64,000 nucleotides of DNA from Enchytraeus crypticus (Eukaryota; Annelida; Clitellata; Enchytraeida; Enchytraeidae): NCBI GenBank assembly GCA_905160935.1, contig CAJHZI010000310.1, positions 62,001-126,000 of the forward strand. Reading direction: 5' to 3'. Shown here in pieces: positions 20,398 through 30,479 of this stretch (position 1 is its first letter; each line of letters starts with the position of its first letter). The translations under genes were made by a program, and so were the position numbers. The notes under the pieces are model-generated. The model saw only the letters and a program-made list of their open reading frames with translations. It was not told the DNA's origin and made no database searches.

Positions 20398-20600
20398 CAT
20401 CTAGCTTTTCTATTAGATCACATAAACGCCAGTCTATTCAAATAGATCTAAGCACTTAGGTCTATTACTTGAGGCAATTACCACAAGGTTCAAGACATAC
20501 AAAGCTATACATTGAACAATAATCATTGGCACTGCAGTACAATTGACCTATGAGAGTCCGTATATAAAAATAAAATAAAATTTTTATATAAGCAAAATTA
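20398..20600 (+). repeat. Rep-J dispersed repeat
   Basis: Second copy of the repeat at 15.84 kb, with an internal stretch of about 90 bases absent there. Confidence 0.55.
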
Positions 20601-20601
20601 A

Positions 20602-20642
20602 CTCACACACACACACTCACACACACAGACATATATATAGGC

Positions 20643-20690
<48 letters not shown>

Positions 20691-20778
20691 TTATATATTT
20701 ATATATATATATGCAGATATATATATATACACATATATACACATACACATACAAATATATATGTCTATATATATATAG

Positions 20779-20853
<75 letters not shown>

Positions 20854-20906
20854 CACAGACATATATAAATATATATATATATATAGACATATAAATATAA
20901 ATATGC

Positions 20907-20980
<74 letters not shown>

Positions 20981-21022
20981 GCATACATATATATATATAT
21001 ATATACATATATATATGTACAT
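20602..21022. repeat. Compound (CA)n/(TA)n microsatellite, about 420 bp
   Basis: CA tracts at 20602-20672, then TA tracts broken by GACATA and CACA. Long open frames across it are artefacts. Confidence 0.95.
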
Positions 21023-21261
21023 AGTAGTATTAGTTACTATGTTTAATGACATTAGCATCAAAATACAAACTGTTAATTGGCGCATTATTATGAGTTGTTG
21101 TCTGTGTATGTTTGCTTATGATTGTGGGCTGTCAACTAGATAGGATTTATTTATCCTCTTTGATGACCCTTTTATATGTGTAATTTGTATTTCATGCCTT
21201 GATGATAATGTCATATACATGCATATACACGTATATGCATGTATATTTGGGTAAACAGGAT

Positions 21262-21446
21262 TGTGTCCTCAGGGAATGACGCCCCTGTCCAGTAAATGGA
21301 GAATCCCCCAAGAATAATGGTATATCAAAATGAATGTTAAAGATGATTTACAGTTCCACTCATATGTGGACATGAAGAGGAAACGAAGATAGAGATGAAT
21401 GGAGGTGTTATATACCATGGAACTGCAAATGGGCAGTGCACTAAGA
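21262..21446 (+). repeat. SINE-E copy with LINE-X-derived tail
   Basis: GGGAATGACGCCCCTGTCC, CCAAGAATAATGGTATATCA, then the LINE-X end to GGGCAGTGCACTAAGATACA, followed by a TA-rich tract to 21600. Confidence 0.8.
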
Positions 21447-21477
21447 TACATGTATAATGTATATATACCTACAGTGT

Positions 21478-21525
<48 letters not shown>

Positions 21526-21599
21526 TGTATATATATATACATATATATATGCACATATATGCACATAGTATTTATATACATATAATGCTATATATATAT

Positions 21600-21870
21600 A
21601 TCTTAGTGTACTGCCTACTGGCAGGTCCATTGTACATAACGCATCCACTCTTCTCTGTCTTCCGCCTTCCTCTTCATTTCCACATATGAGTGGGTCTTTA
21701 AATCATCCAACATACTTAATCACGGCCTGCCCCTGCCTCTTTTTCCTTCCATTCTACCTTCTATGATCTCTTTTAATAGACCTTCCCCCCTTAGAATGTG
21801 TCCTATCCATCTCTTCTTCCTATTTCTCAATACATTTATCAACTGTCTATCTGTGCCAACTCTCTCCAGA
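21600..21870 (-). mobile_element. LINE-X 3' fragment
   Basis: Minus strand encodes the RT tail (MEGKRGRGRP-like, DDLKTHSYVEMKRKAEDRE-like) ending at CTGCCTACTGGCAG. TA tracts flank its 3' end. Confidence 0.85.
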
Positions 21871-21894
21871 AGAGTTAGTAGTGCATTAAGAGTG

Positions 21895-21908
21895 CATTAA
21901 GAGTGCAT

Positions 21909-21942
<34 letters not shown>

Positions 21943-21943
21943 G

Positions 21944-21997
<54 letters not shown>

Positions 21998-22134
21998 CAC
22001 ATGAATTTACATTGTCTCTCTCTTAATTCACTACTTACTCGCTGATTCATGGTGTTTAGCGCCTCCACTCTTCTCTATCTTCCGCTTTCCTGTTCATTAC
22101 AATGTATTATGATATATAATGTAGGCCTATAGAC

Positions 22135-22190
<56 letters not shown>

Positions 22191-22212
22191 TGTATATATA
22201 TATATATATAAA
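21895..22212. repeat. (CA)n/(TG)n and (TA)n tracts around a LINE-X terminus
   Basis: CA/TA/TG compound at 21905-21995. A LINE-X terminus lies at 22013-22099 (minus, TTCACTACTTACTCGC to TTCCGCTTTCCTGTTC). A (TA)n tract fills 22138-22210 just past the SH2 gene's stop codon. Confidence 0.85.
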
Positions 22213-22226
22213 TGTACCGTTTACAT

Positions 22227-22618
22227 TTAGATAGGTCTATTCATGTATATATTTTCGCCGCGTAGAGGATTCGGGCAGATTTTGCGCAGGCTTGTACAAA
22301 GTCCATCCGCATCTTTCCTGTAATGTTCCACCAGCTCAGAGAGAGTGTAGAAGAGCACCTCTTCGTCAATCGTCAACTGGTTCCCTTTCTGGCAAATGTG
22401 ATAATGCTCAACTTTACCAGCGAAGCACACGCAGACAGTAAAGTCCCCGGGGTAGCGTACACTTTCTCTGACGAGAAAGAGCCCGTCTTCTGGAGGTTGT
22501 AGTCTGTTTTCTGACGTAGCTCGGCTTATCTTACCGTGATACCAGGGCTTGCTGCTGATCTGAGGTGATGATATTTGTTTGTAGCTAATCCCAGTGACTT
22601 CGTGTGCCAAACTTTTAC
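22227..22618 (-). CDS. Csk-type SH2-only protein, exon 2 (SH2 domain and stop)
   Basis: Encodes residues 26-155 of a 155-residue protein. The SH2 domain spans about residues 50-139: [16 protein letters not shown] (start), [17 protein letters not shown] with the phosphate-binding Arg at position 76, [17 protein letters not shown], and [16 protein letters not shown]. Line by line this follows vertebrate CSK ([51 protein letters not shown]). CSK goes on to a kinase domain; here the frame ends 16 residues later with [10 protein letters not shown] and TAA. I see no good 5' splice site before the stop and no kinase motif downstream. The 3' splice site is GATGTTTTCCAG, with phase matching exon 1. 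An intact SH2 suggests a cytosolic phosphotyrosine-binding adaptor or competitor of Csk; that role is inferred. Confidence 0.88.
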
Positions 22619-22937
22619 CTGGAAAACATCAGAGCTAGAGTCTTGTAAGTGATATGAGTTCACTACTTCTGGTCTAACCTGACACTCGATGGTTATTTTT
22701 TACTTGTACATTTATGTACGATATAGACATAAATTGTTATCTTTTAGTGAGTTATCCTTTAAATAGATATATTTATTATATGATCATAAATTATAAATTA
22801 TACAAAAAAATATATTATATTTTAATATAAAGTTATATATTATTCTGCTATGTTGCAAAAAATTTATACTATTGGAAAATTCTCAAATAGGGAGATTGTC
22901 GGATGAATGATATGATGTAGGACAGAAAGAATTTGAG

Positions 22938-23008
22938 TCAGTCTATTCGTATCCCCACCCTGGATAAACTGGGATTCAAGGGAAGATGATGATGATGATG
23001 ATGATGAT
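22938..23008 (+). repeat. Rep-I end with (GAT)n tail
   Basis: CTATTCGTATCCCCACCCTG, AAACTGGGATTCAAGGGAAG, then about eight GAT units. Intron of the SH2 gene. Confidence 0.8.
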
Positions 23009-23184
23009 ATATATTGTTAGCCTATATTACATATAGATCTATATCTTATAGATTTGCCAGCATTTATAATTCTGTTCATTCCTAGAATTGAAATCCACAC
23101 CTTTGGCGCTAGCACAGGCTGTGAACAATCAGCCTGAGTCACTGAGCTATTTCACAACTCTCATTTAATTTGTTTGGTAAAGCT

Positions 23185-23316
23185 GGTGAAGCTATGATTA
23201 ACGTTAGTTTTCCACTCGAAAGCGATGACAGTGACGGGCGAGCCCAGGATTTGAACCTCGCACATACTGATCCGCGGTCGAGTGTCTTGCCGCCTTCGCC
23301 AATGGCTGCAGCCATT
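23185..23316 (-). repeat. SINE-A copy
   Basis: Complete in reverse orientation, from GATTAACGTTAGTTTTCCAC to CCAATGGCTGCAGCC. Intron of the SH2 gene. Confidence 0.88.
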
Positions 23317-23570
23317 AGTGCAGTTAGTTATGGCATTTTAATGGGCTTAGTGAAATAATGATTTCATATTATTAAGAGACAATTGTAATTGTTGAAAGAT
23401 AAAATATTTGTCTTCACATTTGAAGTTTAAATGAAACATTTCTTCACTAGAATGTCGGAAAATGTTATGCAATTATTTTTAGTTTTTTAATATTTATTAA
23501 GGCTCTGCTATTTAAGTGATTCTTCGCTATTTCTTAATATTCTCAGTGAAGTAGAACTACTCATGCATTT
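23317..23570. other. Intronic sequence, nothing recognised
   Basis: AT-rich intron sequence between the SINE-A and the 32-bp array. Confidence 0.5.
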
Positions 23571-24590
23571 TATGTTTAAAATATTAGGAAAATCAATAAA
23601 ATTATGTTTAAACTATTAAGAAAATCAATAAAATTATACTTAAACTATTAGGAAAATCAATAAAATTATGTTTAAACTATTAGGAAAATCAATAAAATTA
23701 TGTTTAAACTATTAGGAAAATCAATAAAATTATATTTAAACTATTAGGAAAATCAATAAAATTATGTTTAAACTATTAGGAAAATCAATAAAATTATGTT
23801 TAAACTATTAGGAAAATCAATAAAATTATGTTTAAACTATTAGGAAAATCAATAAAATTATGTTTAAACTATTAGGAAAATCAATAAAATTATGTTTAAA
23901 CTATTAGGAAAATCAATAAAATTATGTTTAAACTATTAGGAAAATCAATAAAATTATGTTTAAACTATTAGGAAAATCAATAAAATTATGTTTAAACTAT
24001 TAGGAAAATCAATAAAATTATGTTGAAACTATTAGGAAAATCAATAAAATTATGTTTAAACTATTAGGAAAATCAATAAAATTATGTTTAAACTATTAGG
24101 AAAATCAATAAAATTATGTTTAAACTATTAGGAAAATCAATAAAATTATGTTTAAACTATTAGGAAAATCAATAAAATTATGTTTAAACTATTAAGAAAA
24201 TCAATAAAATTATACTTAAACTATTAGGAAAATCAATAAAATTATGTTTAAACTATTAGGAAAATCAATAAAATTATGTTTAAACTATTAGGAAAATCAA
24301 TAAAATTATACTTAAACTATTAGGAAAATCAATAAAATTATGTTTAAACTATTAGGAAAATCAATAAAATTATGTTTAAACTATTAAGAAAATCAATAAA
24401 ATTATACTTAAACTATTAGGAAAATCAATAAAATTATGTTTAAACTATTAGGAAAATCAATAAAATTTTGTTTAAACTATTAGGAAAATCAATAAAATTA
24501 TACTTAAACTATTAGGAAAATCAATAAAATTATGTTTAAACTATTAGGAAAATCAAAAAAATCAATAAAATTATGTTTAAACTATAAGGA
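23571..24590. repeat. 32-bp minisatellite, about 32 copies
   Basis: Unit contains AAACTATTAGGAAAATCAAT and AAAATTATGTTT. Variant units (TATTAAG, TTATACTT) recur in an ordered way, indicating block duplication. It lies inside the SH2 gene's intron and stops 16 bases from the 5' splice site of exon 1. Confidence 0.97.
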
Positions 24591-24606
24591 AATGACTCAA
24601 ACTTAC

Positions 24607-24682
24607 CAGCTGCGGAATTTCTATTCGAAATTATACTGTAAAAATTTGGAACGGCCTTAAAGGGTCGTTTATTGTCTGACAT
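24607..24682 (-). CDS. Csk-type SH2-only protein, exon 1 (start)
   Basis: First coding exon. ATG in a good context (ACAAAATG) opens MSDNKRPFKAVPNFYSIISN, continues through RNSAA and ends with a split Gly codon before a consensus 5' splice site (GCTG followed by GTAAGT). The one leftover base plus the first two of exon 2 restore the frame (Gly-Lys-Ser). The N-terminal peptide is short and basic and has no SH3 domain, unlike CSK. Together the exons give 155 residues. The gene was too split to appear as one open frame, and exon 1 rests on the start context, the consensus donor and the phase match. Confidence 0.75.
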
Positions 24683-24929
24683 TTTGTAAACCTGCGGAGA
24701 CGTATGTCTTATTAGAACCAGTCAGGGTGAAAAATGCTGTATGACTTCTGTTATCTAAGAACTTCCTGATCTTAACACAGATACCGGCTGAGTGGCCAAC
24801 CTTTGCAAAAGCTTGCGTGTAAATTAAATTCAACCTACAGACCTGCCATTGAGAAATTCTTGTTTGATAAAGGAACCCCCATTGCGAAATAAATGGCGTA
24901 AACTGGCAATTGGCTACTGGTATTCTCAT

Positions 24930-24935
<6 letters not shown>

Positions 24936-24994
<59 letters not shown>
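24936..24994. repeat. (TA)n microsatellite
   Basis: About 29 TA units upstream of the SH2 gene. Confidence 0.97.
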
Positions 24995-24996
<2 letters not shown>

Positions 24997-25039
24997 AGAT
25001 TCTGAAATACTACTTCCTGGGCTCCATTAAACGGCTATC

Positions 25040-25445
25040 TATCTATCTGCCTGTAGCTATCTCTACCATTAGCTACCTGTAGCTACCATTAGCTAGCCTT
25101 AGTTACCATTAGGTACCATCTACCATTAACTATCCTTAGTTACCATTAGCTACCTATAGCTACCATTAGCTATCTTTAGTTACCATTAACTACCTGTAGC
25201 TACCATTAGCTAACTGTAGCTACCATTAGCTATCCTTAGTTACCATTAACTACCATTCGCTACCATTATCTATCATTAGCTACCTGTAGCTACCATTAGC
25301 TACCTGTAGCAACCATTCGCTACCATTCGCTACCATTAGCTATCCTTAGTTACCATTAGCTACCTGTAGCTACCATTAGCTACCTGTAGCAGCTACCTGT
25401 AGTTACCTCTACAATTAGCTAGCATTAGCTACCTGTAGCTAATGT
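25040..25445. repeat. Degenerate minisatellite (TAGCTACCAT)
   Basis: Runs of TAGCTACCATTAGCTACCTG with TATCCTTAGT variants; basic unit 10 bp, higher-order about 30-40 bp. Confidence 0.9.
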
Positions 25446-25567
25446 TTGTAGCTAACAGAATAAAAGCAGTAGTGTTGAGTGTGCAGAATGAACTGCCTTG
25501 ATATCACTACGTTGCACAGTATGCACAAAACTTCAGCAATGATTTTGCTTTACAAGAATATTTAACT

Positions 25568-25611
25568 AGCTAATTATAACAGGAAGATAAACACGTTAAA
25601 TTTCAATATCT
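25568..25611. repeat. LINE-Y target-site duplication, left
   Basis: 44 bp beginning AGCTAATTATAACAGGAAGA, repeated at 26696-26739 with four or five differences. Confidence 0.85.
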
Positions 25612-26695
25612 ACAAAATGATCTAAATGCTATTCACTAATGGGCTACCAACTGGCAAATGGATCTAGCCGCTAATAAATGTCATCTAATCTCGTTTGCAA
25701 TTCTAAAGAACAGATCATCGACTACACATACTCTATAAATGATGTAATACTTCCAAAAGTAAATGATGATATTGATCTCGGGGTTTTGTTTACCCAAAAC
25801 CTATCCTTTCGGGCCACATCAAAAACATATGTAATAAAGCGAAGTGTAAATCATCTATTATCCTAAACTGTTTTAAATTCAGAAACAAAGATCTACTTTT
25901 TAAAGCATTCACTATTTTCCTTAGGCCGACCCTCCAATATTGCACAAACATTTGGAACCTATACTGTAAATCAGATATTGATTTTATAGAGATATTACAA
26001 AAGCGTTTACCAAACGTTTAAACGGCTAAGCGACTTAACCTAGCCACAGAAACTAAGAGTTCTTGGCTCTGAGCCTCTTGAACTGCGTAGACTAAAAGTG
26101 GATTTAAACTCATACTTCAAAATTGTAAATAACCTTGTTGCTCTACCGGCAGATGAATTCTTTCTGCAAAATCAGGAGTTACTCGTAATAATGGGGCCTC
26201 AATCTACGTTAATCCTTTTAGAATTAACAAAGATGGATATACATGCATATTTATAAATCGATTTATTAATGCTTGGAATGTGTTACCAAATCATATTATT
26301 GAGGAGGTATTAGTTAACCACTTTCAATCTGGCTTATACCTAGTTAACTTCAGAAATTTTATGAGAAATCTGTTTTATGATATTTAATTAAAACGCGCAT
26401 ATTGTTCTATTTTGTCATTTTATCTCACCACTCTACTTTAGATTCTCTATATATATTTTCCTGTATGCCGCTGTTGTAAACTATTTTTTATTTTTACCTT
26501 ACTGTTTCCTACTTTTAAATGAAAAATTGTAATCCTTATTGGTAATTTTACTTTCAATTAACTGCGGAATATTTAAGTGCTAATCTTTCAGCCTTTATTA
26601 CCGGCTCACACATGCATGCAATTTTGTGGTGTGCCTTTTCGTCTGTGTCTGATTTAATTCCCTGTATGTTGTGAAAGATTAATTTAATTAAATTA
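25612..26695 (+). mobile_element. LINE-Y, 5'-truncated CR1-group LINE
   Basis: A 1,084-bp copy between two 44-bp direct repeats. Broken frames encode the end of a CR1-group reverse transcriptase: LWATNWQMDLAANKCHLISF, DDIDLGVLFTQNLSF, RPTLQYCTNIWNLYCKSDID and LQKRFTKRL, then LRRLKVDLNSYFKI. At least four frameshifts or stops are seen. A 3' UTR follows with CACACATGCATGC, ending in a TTAAA-type tail. The same UTR is at 11.4 kb. Confidence 0.9.
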
Positions 26696-26739
26696 AGCTA
26701 ATTATAACAGGAAGAAAAACACATTAACTTTAAATATCT
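26696..26739. repeat. LINE-Y target-site duplication, right
   Basis: Second copy of the 44-bp duplication, directly after the element's AT tail. Confidence 0.85.
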
Positions 26740-26827
26740 GACTCAAATACAAGCCTATAACTTAATATTATCTCAGTGTGGAGGCGGTACAGTATCTACA
26801 GTAAGAGTCAGAATAGAAACTATAGAT

Positions 26828-27312
26828 AGTTAAATAGATGTGACGCGAAATAGAAAGAAAAGCTGGATAGGACATATCATAAGGAGTGATGGTTTGCTAA
26901 AGGACGTACTAAAAGAAAGAATGAACGGGGAAATAAGTTAGAGGAAGACCGAGACACGGGATGCTGGATGATCTGATAACAAGAATTATCTTAATAGCTT
27001 AGGGGTAACGTCATGAAGTTTTAAATGACAGATACTGAGGTGAATTGAACCCTCGTTGGTTCAAATCCCAGCCGCGCTGATGTGAAAGTAAAATCTCGGA
27101 CATTCACTGGACTGGTTACAGGGAAAATGGAATAAATTGCCTAACGGTTAAAACATGTGAAATAAAAAGGATAGATATCAATATAGTTGATCATTTCACT
27201 ATAATGCTTGTTTACTTTTTAAAAAACAAATTCATATGCAGAGATGAACAGGAAGGCTGAGGATAGAATTTGTTAGGAGAGTTGTAGATCATGGACCTGC
27301 CGTTAGGTAGAT
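26828..27312 (+). mobile_element. LINE-X 3' fragment split by SINE-B
   Basis: Encodes VTRNRKKSWIGHIIRSDGLL, a GRP-rich RT tail up to DAG*SDN near 26982. After the inserted SINE-B it resumes with NSYAEMNRKAEDRI and ends at the terminus CCTGCCGTTAGGTAGATTAC, running into GAA repeats. Confidence 0.85.
26984..27225 (+). repeat. SINE-B copy nested in LINE-X
   Basis: From TTATCTTAATAGCTTAGGGG through GGTTCAAATCCCAGCCGCGC to GATCATTTCACTATAATGC. Box A is degraded. Confidence 0.88.
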
Positions 27313-27972
27313 TACTAGAAGAAGAAGAAAAAGAAGAAGAAGAAGAAGAAGAAGAAAAAGAAGATGAAGAAGAACAAGAAGAAGAAGAAGAAGAAGAAGA
27401 AGAAGAAAAAGAAGATGAAGAAGATGAAGAAGATGAAGAAGATGAAGAAGATGAAGAAGATGAAGAAGAACAAGAAGAATAAGAAGAACAAGAAGAACAA
27501 GAAGAACAAGAAGAACAAGAAGAATAAGAAGAACAAGAAGAACAAGAAGAACAAGAAGAACAAGAAGAACAAGAAGAACAAGAAGAACAAGAAGAACAAG
27601 AAGAACAAGAAGAAAGAAGAACAAGAAGAACAAGAAGAACAAGAAGAACAAGAAGAACAAGAAGAACAAGAAGAACAAGAAGAACAAGAAGAACAAGAAG
27701 AACAAGAAGAACAAGAAGAACAAGAAGAACAAGAAGAACAAGAAGAACAACAAGAACAACAAGAACAACAAGAACAACAAAAACAACAAGAACAACAAGA
27801 ACAACAAGAACAACAAGAACAACAAGAACAACAAGAACAACAAGAACAACAAGAACAACAAGAACAACAAGAACAACAAGAACAACAAGAACAACAAGAA
27901 CAACAAGAACAACAAGAACAACAAGAACAACAAGAACAAGAAGAACAAGAACAAGAACAACAAGAAGAACAT
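27313..27972. repeat. GAA-family microsatellite, about 660 bp
   Basis: Starts as pure GAA next to the LINE-X terminus, moves to GAAGAT, then AAGAAGAAC 9-mers (27470-27745), then CAACAAGAA 9-mers (27746-27945). Nearly pure purine on the plus strand apart from regular C bases. Long Glu/Lys/Gln or Leu/Phe frames here are artefacts. Confidence 0.97.
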
Positions 27973-28267
27973 TGTCCAGACGGTAAGATGATAATATGTT
28001 ATATTGTGTATTATAATGGAGTCAGAGTTATATCATGGAGAACATCCTCCATCTGTTAGAGTAACGAAGCAGACAGTTCGTAAGCTGGATCTAGTAATAT
28101 CACATGAGGATGGATAATACCAGGATCTCACTGAGAGCCTAGGCTCTATTTATGTCTTCAGTTTGACAGCAAGTAACTCATTACTTCACGTCACCTGCTC
28201 TCTCTGAGAAATAATCGAACCTATCAAACCTAGATATTTATTAACACTATAGAAAATAACGAATTAT
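27973..28267. other. Nothing recognised
   Basis: No coding or repeat signature found. Confidence 0.5.
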
Positions 28268-28352
28268 TTCTTCTACAGCAATGTCCAATGGCAGGTCCGT
28301 GGCATATTGGCGTATAACTCTTTCAACCAATTCTATCCTCGGCCTTCCTATT
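28268..28352 (-). mobile_element. LINE-X-like terminus, diverged
   Basis: TGTCCAATGGCAGGTCCGTG then CAACCAATTCTATCCTCGGC, a variant terminus similar to that at 32.6 kb. Confidence 0.55.
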
Positions 28353-28532
28353 TTTTTAATTCCATCATCACTAAAAATAGTATGTTAGTATTTAATGTTT
28401 ATTCTATTATTAAACGAAATAATTATTTCTATTTTCGAATTCCATTATCTCCAGGAAATAATTGAATAGTATCATCTCCAGAAATACAGAAATATTAAAA
28501 TATTCTAGAAAAAACAGAAATTTAAAAGAAAA

Positions 28533-28616
28533 TTTTTAAAATTTCTTTTAAATGTTTATTCTATTTGTATTTGTATTTTTCAATGATTTGGTGTTAATGC
28601 TGAAACAAACATACAC

Positions 28617-28659
<43 letters not shown>
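28533..28659 (+). repeat. Rep-K with (CT)n tail
   Basis: TTTCTTTTAAATGTTTATTC, GATTTGGTGTTAATGCTGAA, ACAAACA, then about 19 CT units. Same order at 49.5 kb. Confidence 0.75.
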
Positions 28660-28661
<2 letters not shown>

Positions 28662-29261
28662 GCTAGGAAATGGTGGAATTCTCTCATGTCAATATATTTG
28701 CCCGGGCTCCGTATACGTAATATACATGGCTCTTCACAAGTATTATGATTGTAACTTAAATATAAATAGGCTAACTTTTTACATACATGTAAATACAAGT
28801 ACATGTACATAACAGCAGTTAGGCAATAAACGTAAACTTTCTGTTAGATTATTTCTGTCCAAAACTTGTCAAGAACGCAACCTAATTAAATGAAAATTCA
28901 TTATGGTATCTATCGCTATTTGTATCACTAGGCATTATCTGCTTCTGTCAATAGTTCACTAGATTTTTTAGCTTCTAAATTTGCCATCAGGTAGATCACA
29001 CGTACAAAATTAGATATCGATGCTTTTACTCTAAAAAATCTTACTGGCAATTACAACTTATCCCATTCCTCTTTTAAACGTTATTCTGAGCTTAACTTCA
29101 AGTCATTTCTTTGGGTAACAACTCGTTAAATCAAGCGTCGCCTCTCAACCTGACAGACGTTCAACTGTTCCAGAAATTAACTGTCAATCTCAGGCACATA
29201 GCGCTCGCATGGTCTCCTGACTGAAGGAGTAATTAGAGAAAGCGATGAGTTCCTTGACCTT
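28660..29261. other. Nothing recognised
   Basis: No gene or family signature found. Confidence 0.5.
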
Positions 29262-29710
29262 CTTCTTCTTAGTGCACTGCCTACTGGCAGGTCCATGGTA
29301 TATAGCGCCTCCACTCTTCTCTGTCATCCGCTTTCCTCTTCATGTCCACATATGAATGGGTCTTTAAATCATCTTACATACCTAATCTCGGCCTACCTCT
29401 GCCACTCTTTCCTTCCATTCTACCTTCTACATGTATGACTCCTTTTAATAGACCTTTCCCCATAGAATGTGTCCTATCCAACTCGTCTTCCTATTTCTTA
29501 ATACATTTATCAACTGTCTATATGTCCCAACTCTCTCCAGAACTTTCTTATTTATAACCTTTTGAGTTCAGTTAATCCTCTCCATTCTTCTCCATATCCA
29601 TATTTCCAATGCCTCCAATTTCCTAATATGTTCATTCCTTAAGGTCCATGTTTGCAATATGTTTAGGTCACATCCATACATTAGCGTGGTCCAAACCAAA
29701 GTTTTTAAAT
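29262..29710 (-). mobile_element. LINE-X 3' fragment, longest copy
   Basis: Minus strand encodes LWTTLMYGCDLNILQT-like, EALEIWIWRRMERINWTQKV-like, VGTYRQLINVLRNRKTS-like and GRPRLGM-type segments of the RT C terminus with a few frame breaks. Ends at CTGCCTACTGGCAGG with a TTCTTCTTC tail. Confidence 0.88.
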
Positions 29711-30039
29711 ATTTTAAATAAGGATAAATATTTAGACTGTTTGTTTTAATTGAGAAATTATTAATGGAATTATTAAAGGGTTTATATATGTAAAAGAGAA
29801 ATGAAAACTTACGAACAGAATAAAGTAGGATTATCTCCTGTATATAGGCCTACTAGAGATGTTGTATTGGCTGCTGGTCTTCATATAAGGTTGATTTAAA
29901 TTAGATACCAATTAACAACACGTACATTATGTTATTAGATAACAACATATTAATATTTCTCTATAGGAATTTGTTTCGTGAACAAGAAAATTTTCTTAAA
30001 TCTTGGAAAAAGGGTCATAGAAACTTTATATCAGTGGCT

Positions 30040-30386
30040 TGGGGTGATAGGAATATGTGTCTTGAACTAATCATATAATATACTAAAGCGAGAGACAAAG
30101 AGACATAGTGAGAGACACAGACATTTAATATACTTAGAGACATAGAGACATAGAGAAACATAGAGTGAGACATAGCAACTAATATCGGTGGCTTCGGTGG
30201 AAGCCACTGAAACTGTTCTATAGTATATCTGTTATAGGAATGTGTGTCTTGAACTAAGCATTTAATATACTAGAGTGGGAGACAAAGAAACATAGTGAGA
30301 GACACAGACATTAAATATACTAGAGTGAGACCTAGAGAGACACATAGACAGAGATAGAGACATAGAGAAACATAGAGAGAGACATA
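30040..30386. repeat. Imperfect tandem pair, about 190-bp period
   Basis: ATAGGAATATGTGTCTTGAA at about 30048 recurs as ATAGGAATGTGTGTCTTGAA at about 30235, each followed by AGAGACATAGTGAGAGACAC-type sequence and a GTGGCTTC hairpin. Confidence 0.8.
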
Positions 30387-30432
30387 GAAACTAATATCAG
30401 TGGCTTCGGTGGAAGCCACTGATATTAGTTTC
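30387..30432. repeat. Perfect palindrome, 21-bp arms, 4-base loop
   Basis: The left arm at 30387-30407 ends GTGGCTTC, the loop is GGTG, and the right arm at 30412-30432 begins GAAGCCAC. All 21 pairs match. Confidence 0.95.
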
Positions 30433-30479
30433 ATTGGTTTTCAATTATATTATTTTGTATTTATTTGTTTCATTGTTAC

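Noticed and set aside
20691-21085. YIYIYI frames over 100 codons
   Set aside because: Translations of (TA)n tracts.
23571-24590. CRISPR-like regular repeats
   Set aside because: Units are head-to-tail with no unique spacers, in a eukaryotic intron. The same applies to the arrays at 5.2, 5.7, 53.0 and 63 kb.
27289-28059. Frames rich in Glu/Lys/Gln and Leu/Phe over 220 codons
   Set aside because: Translations of a GAA-family microsatellite.
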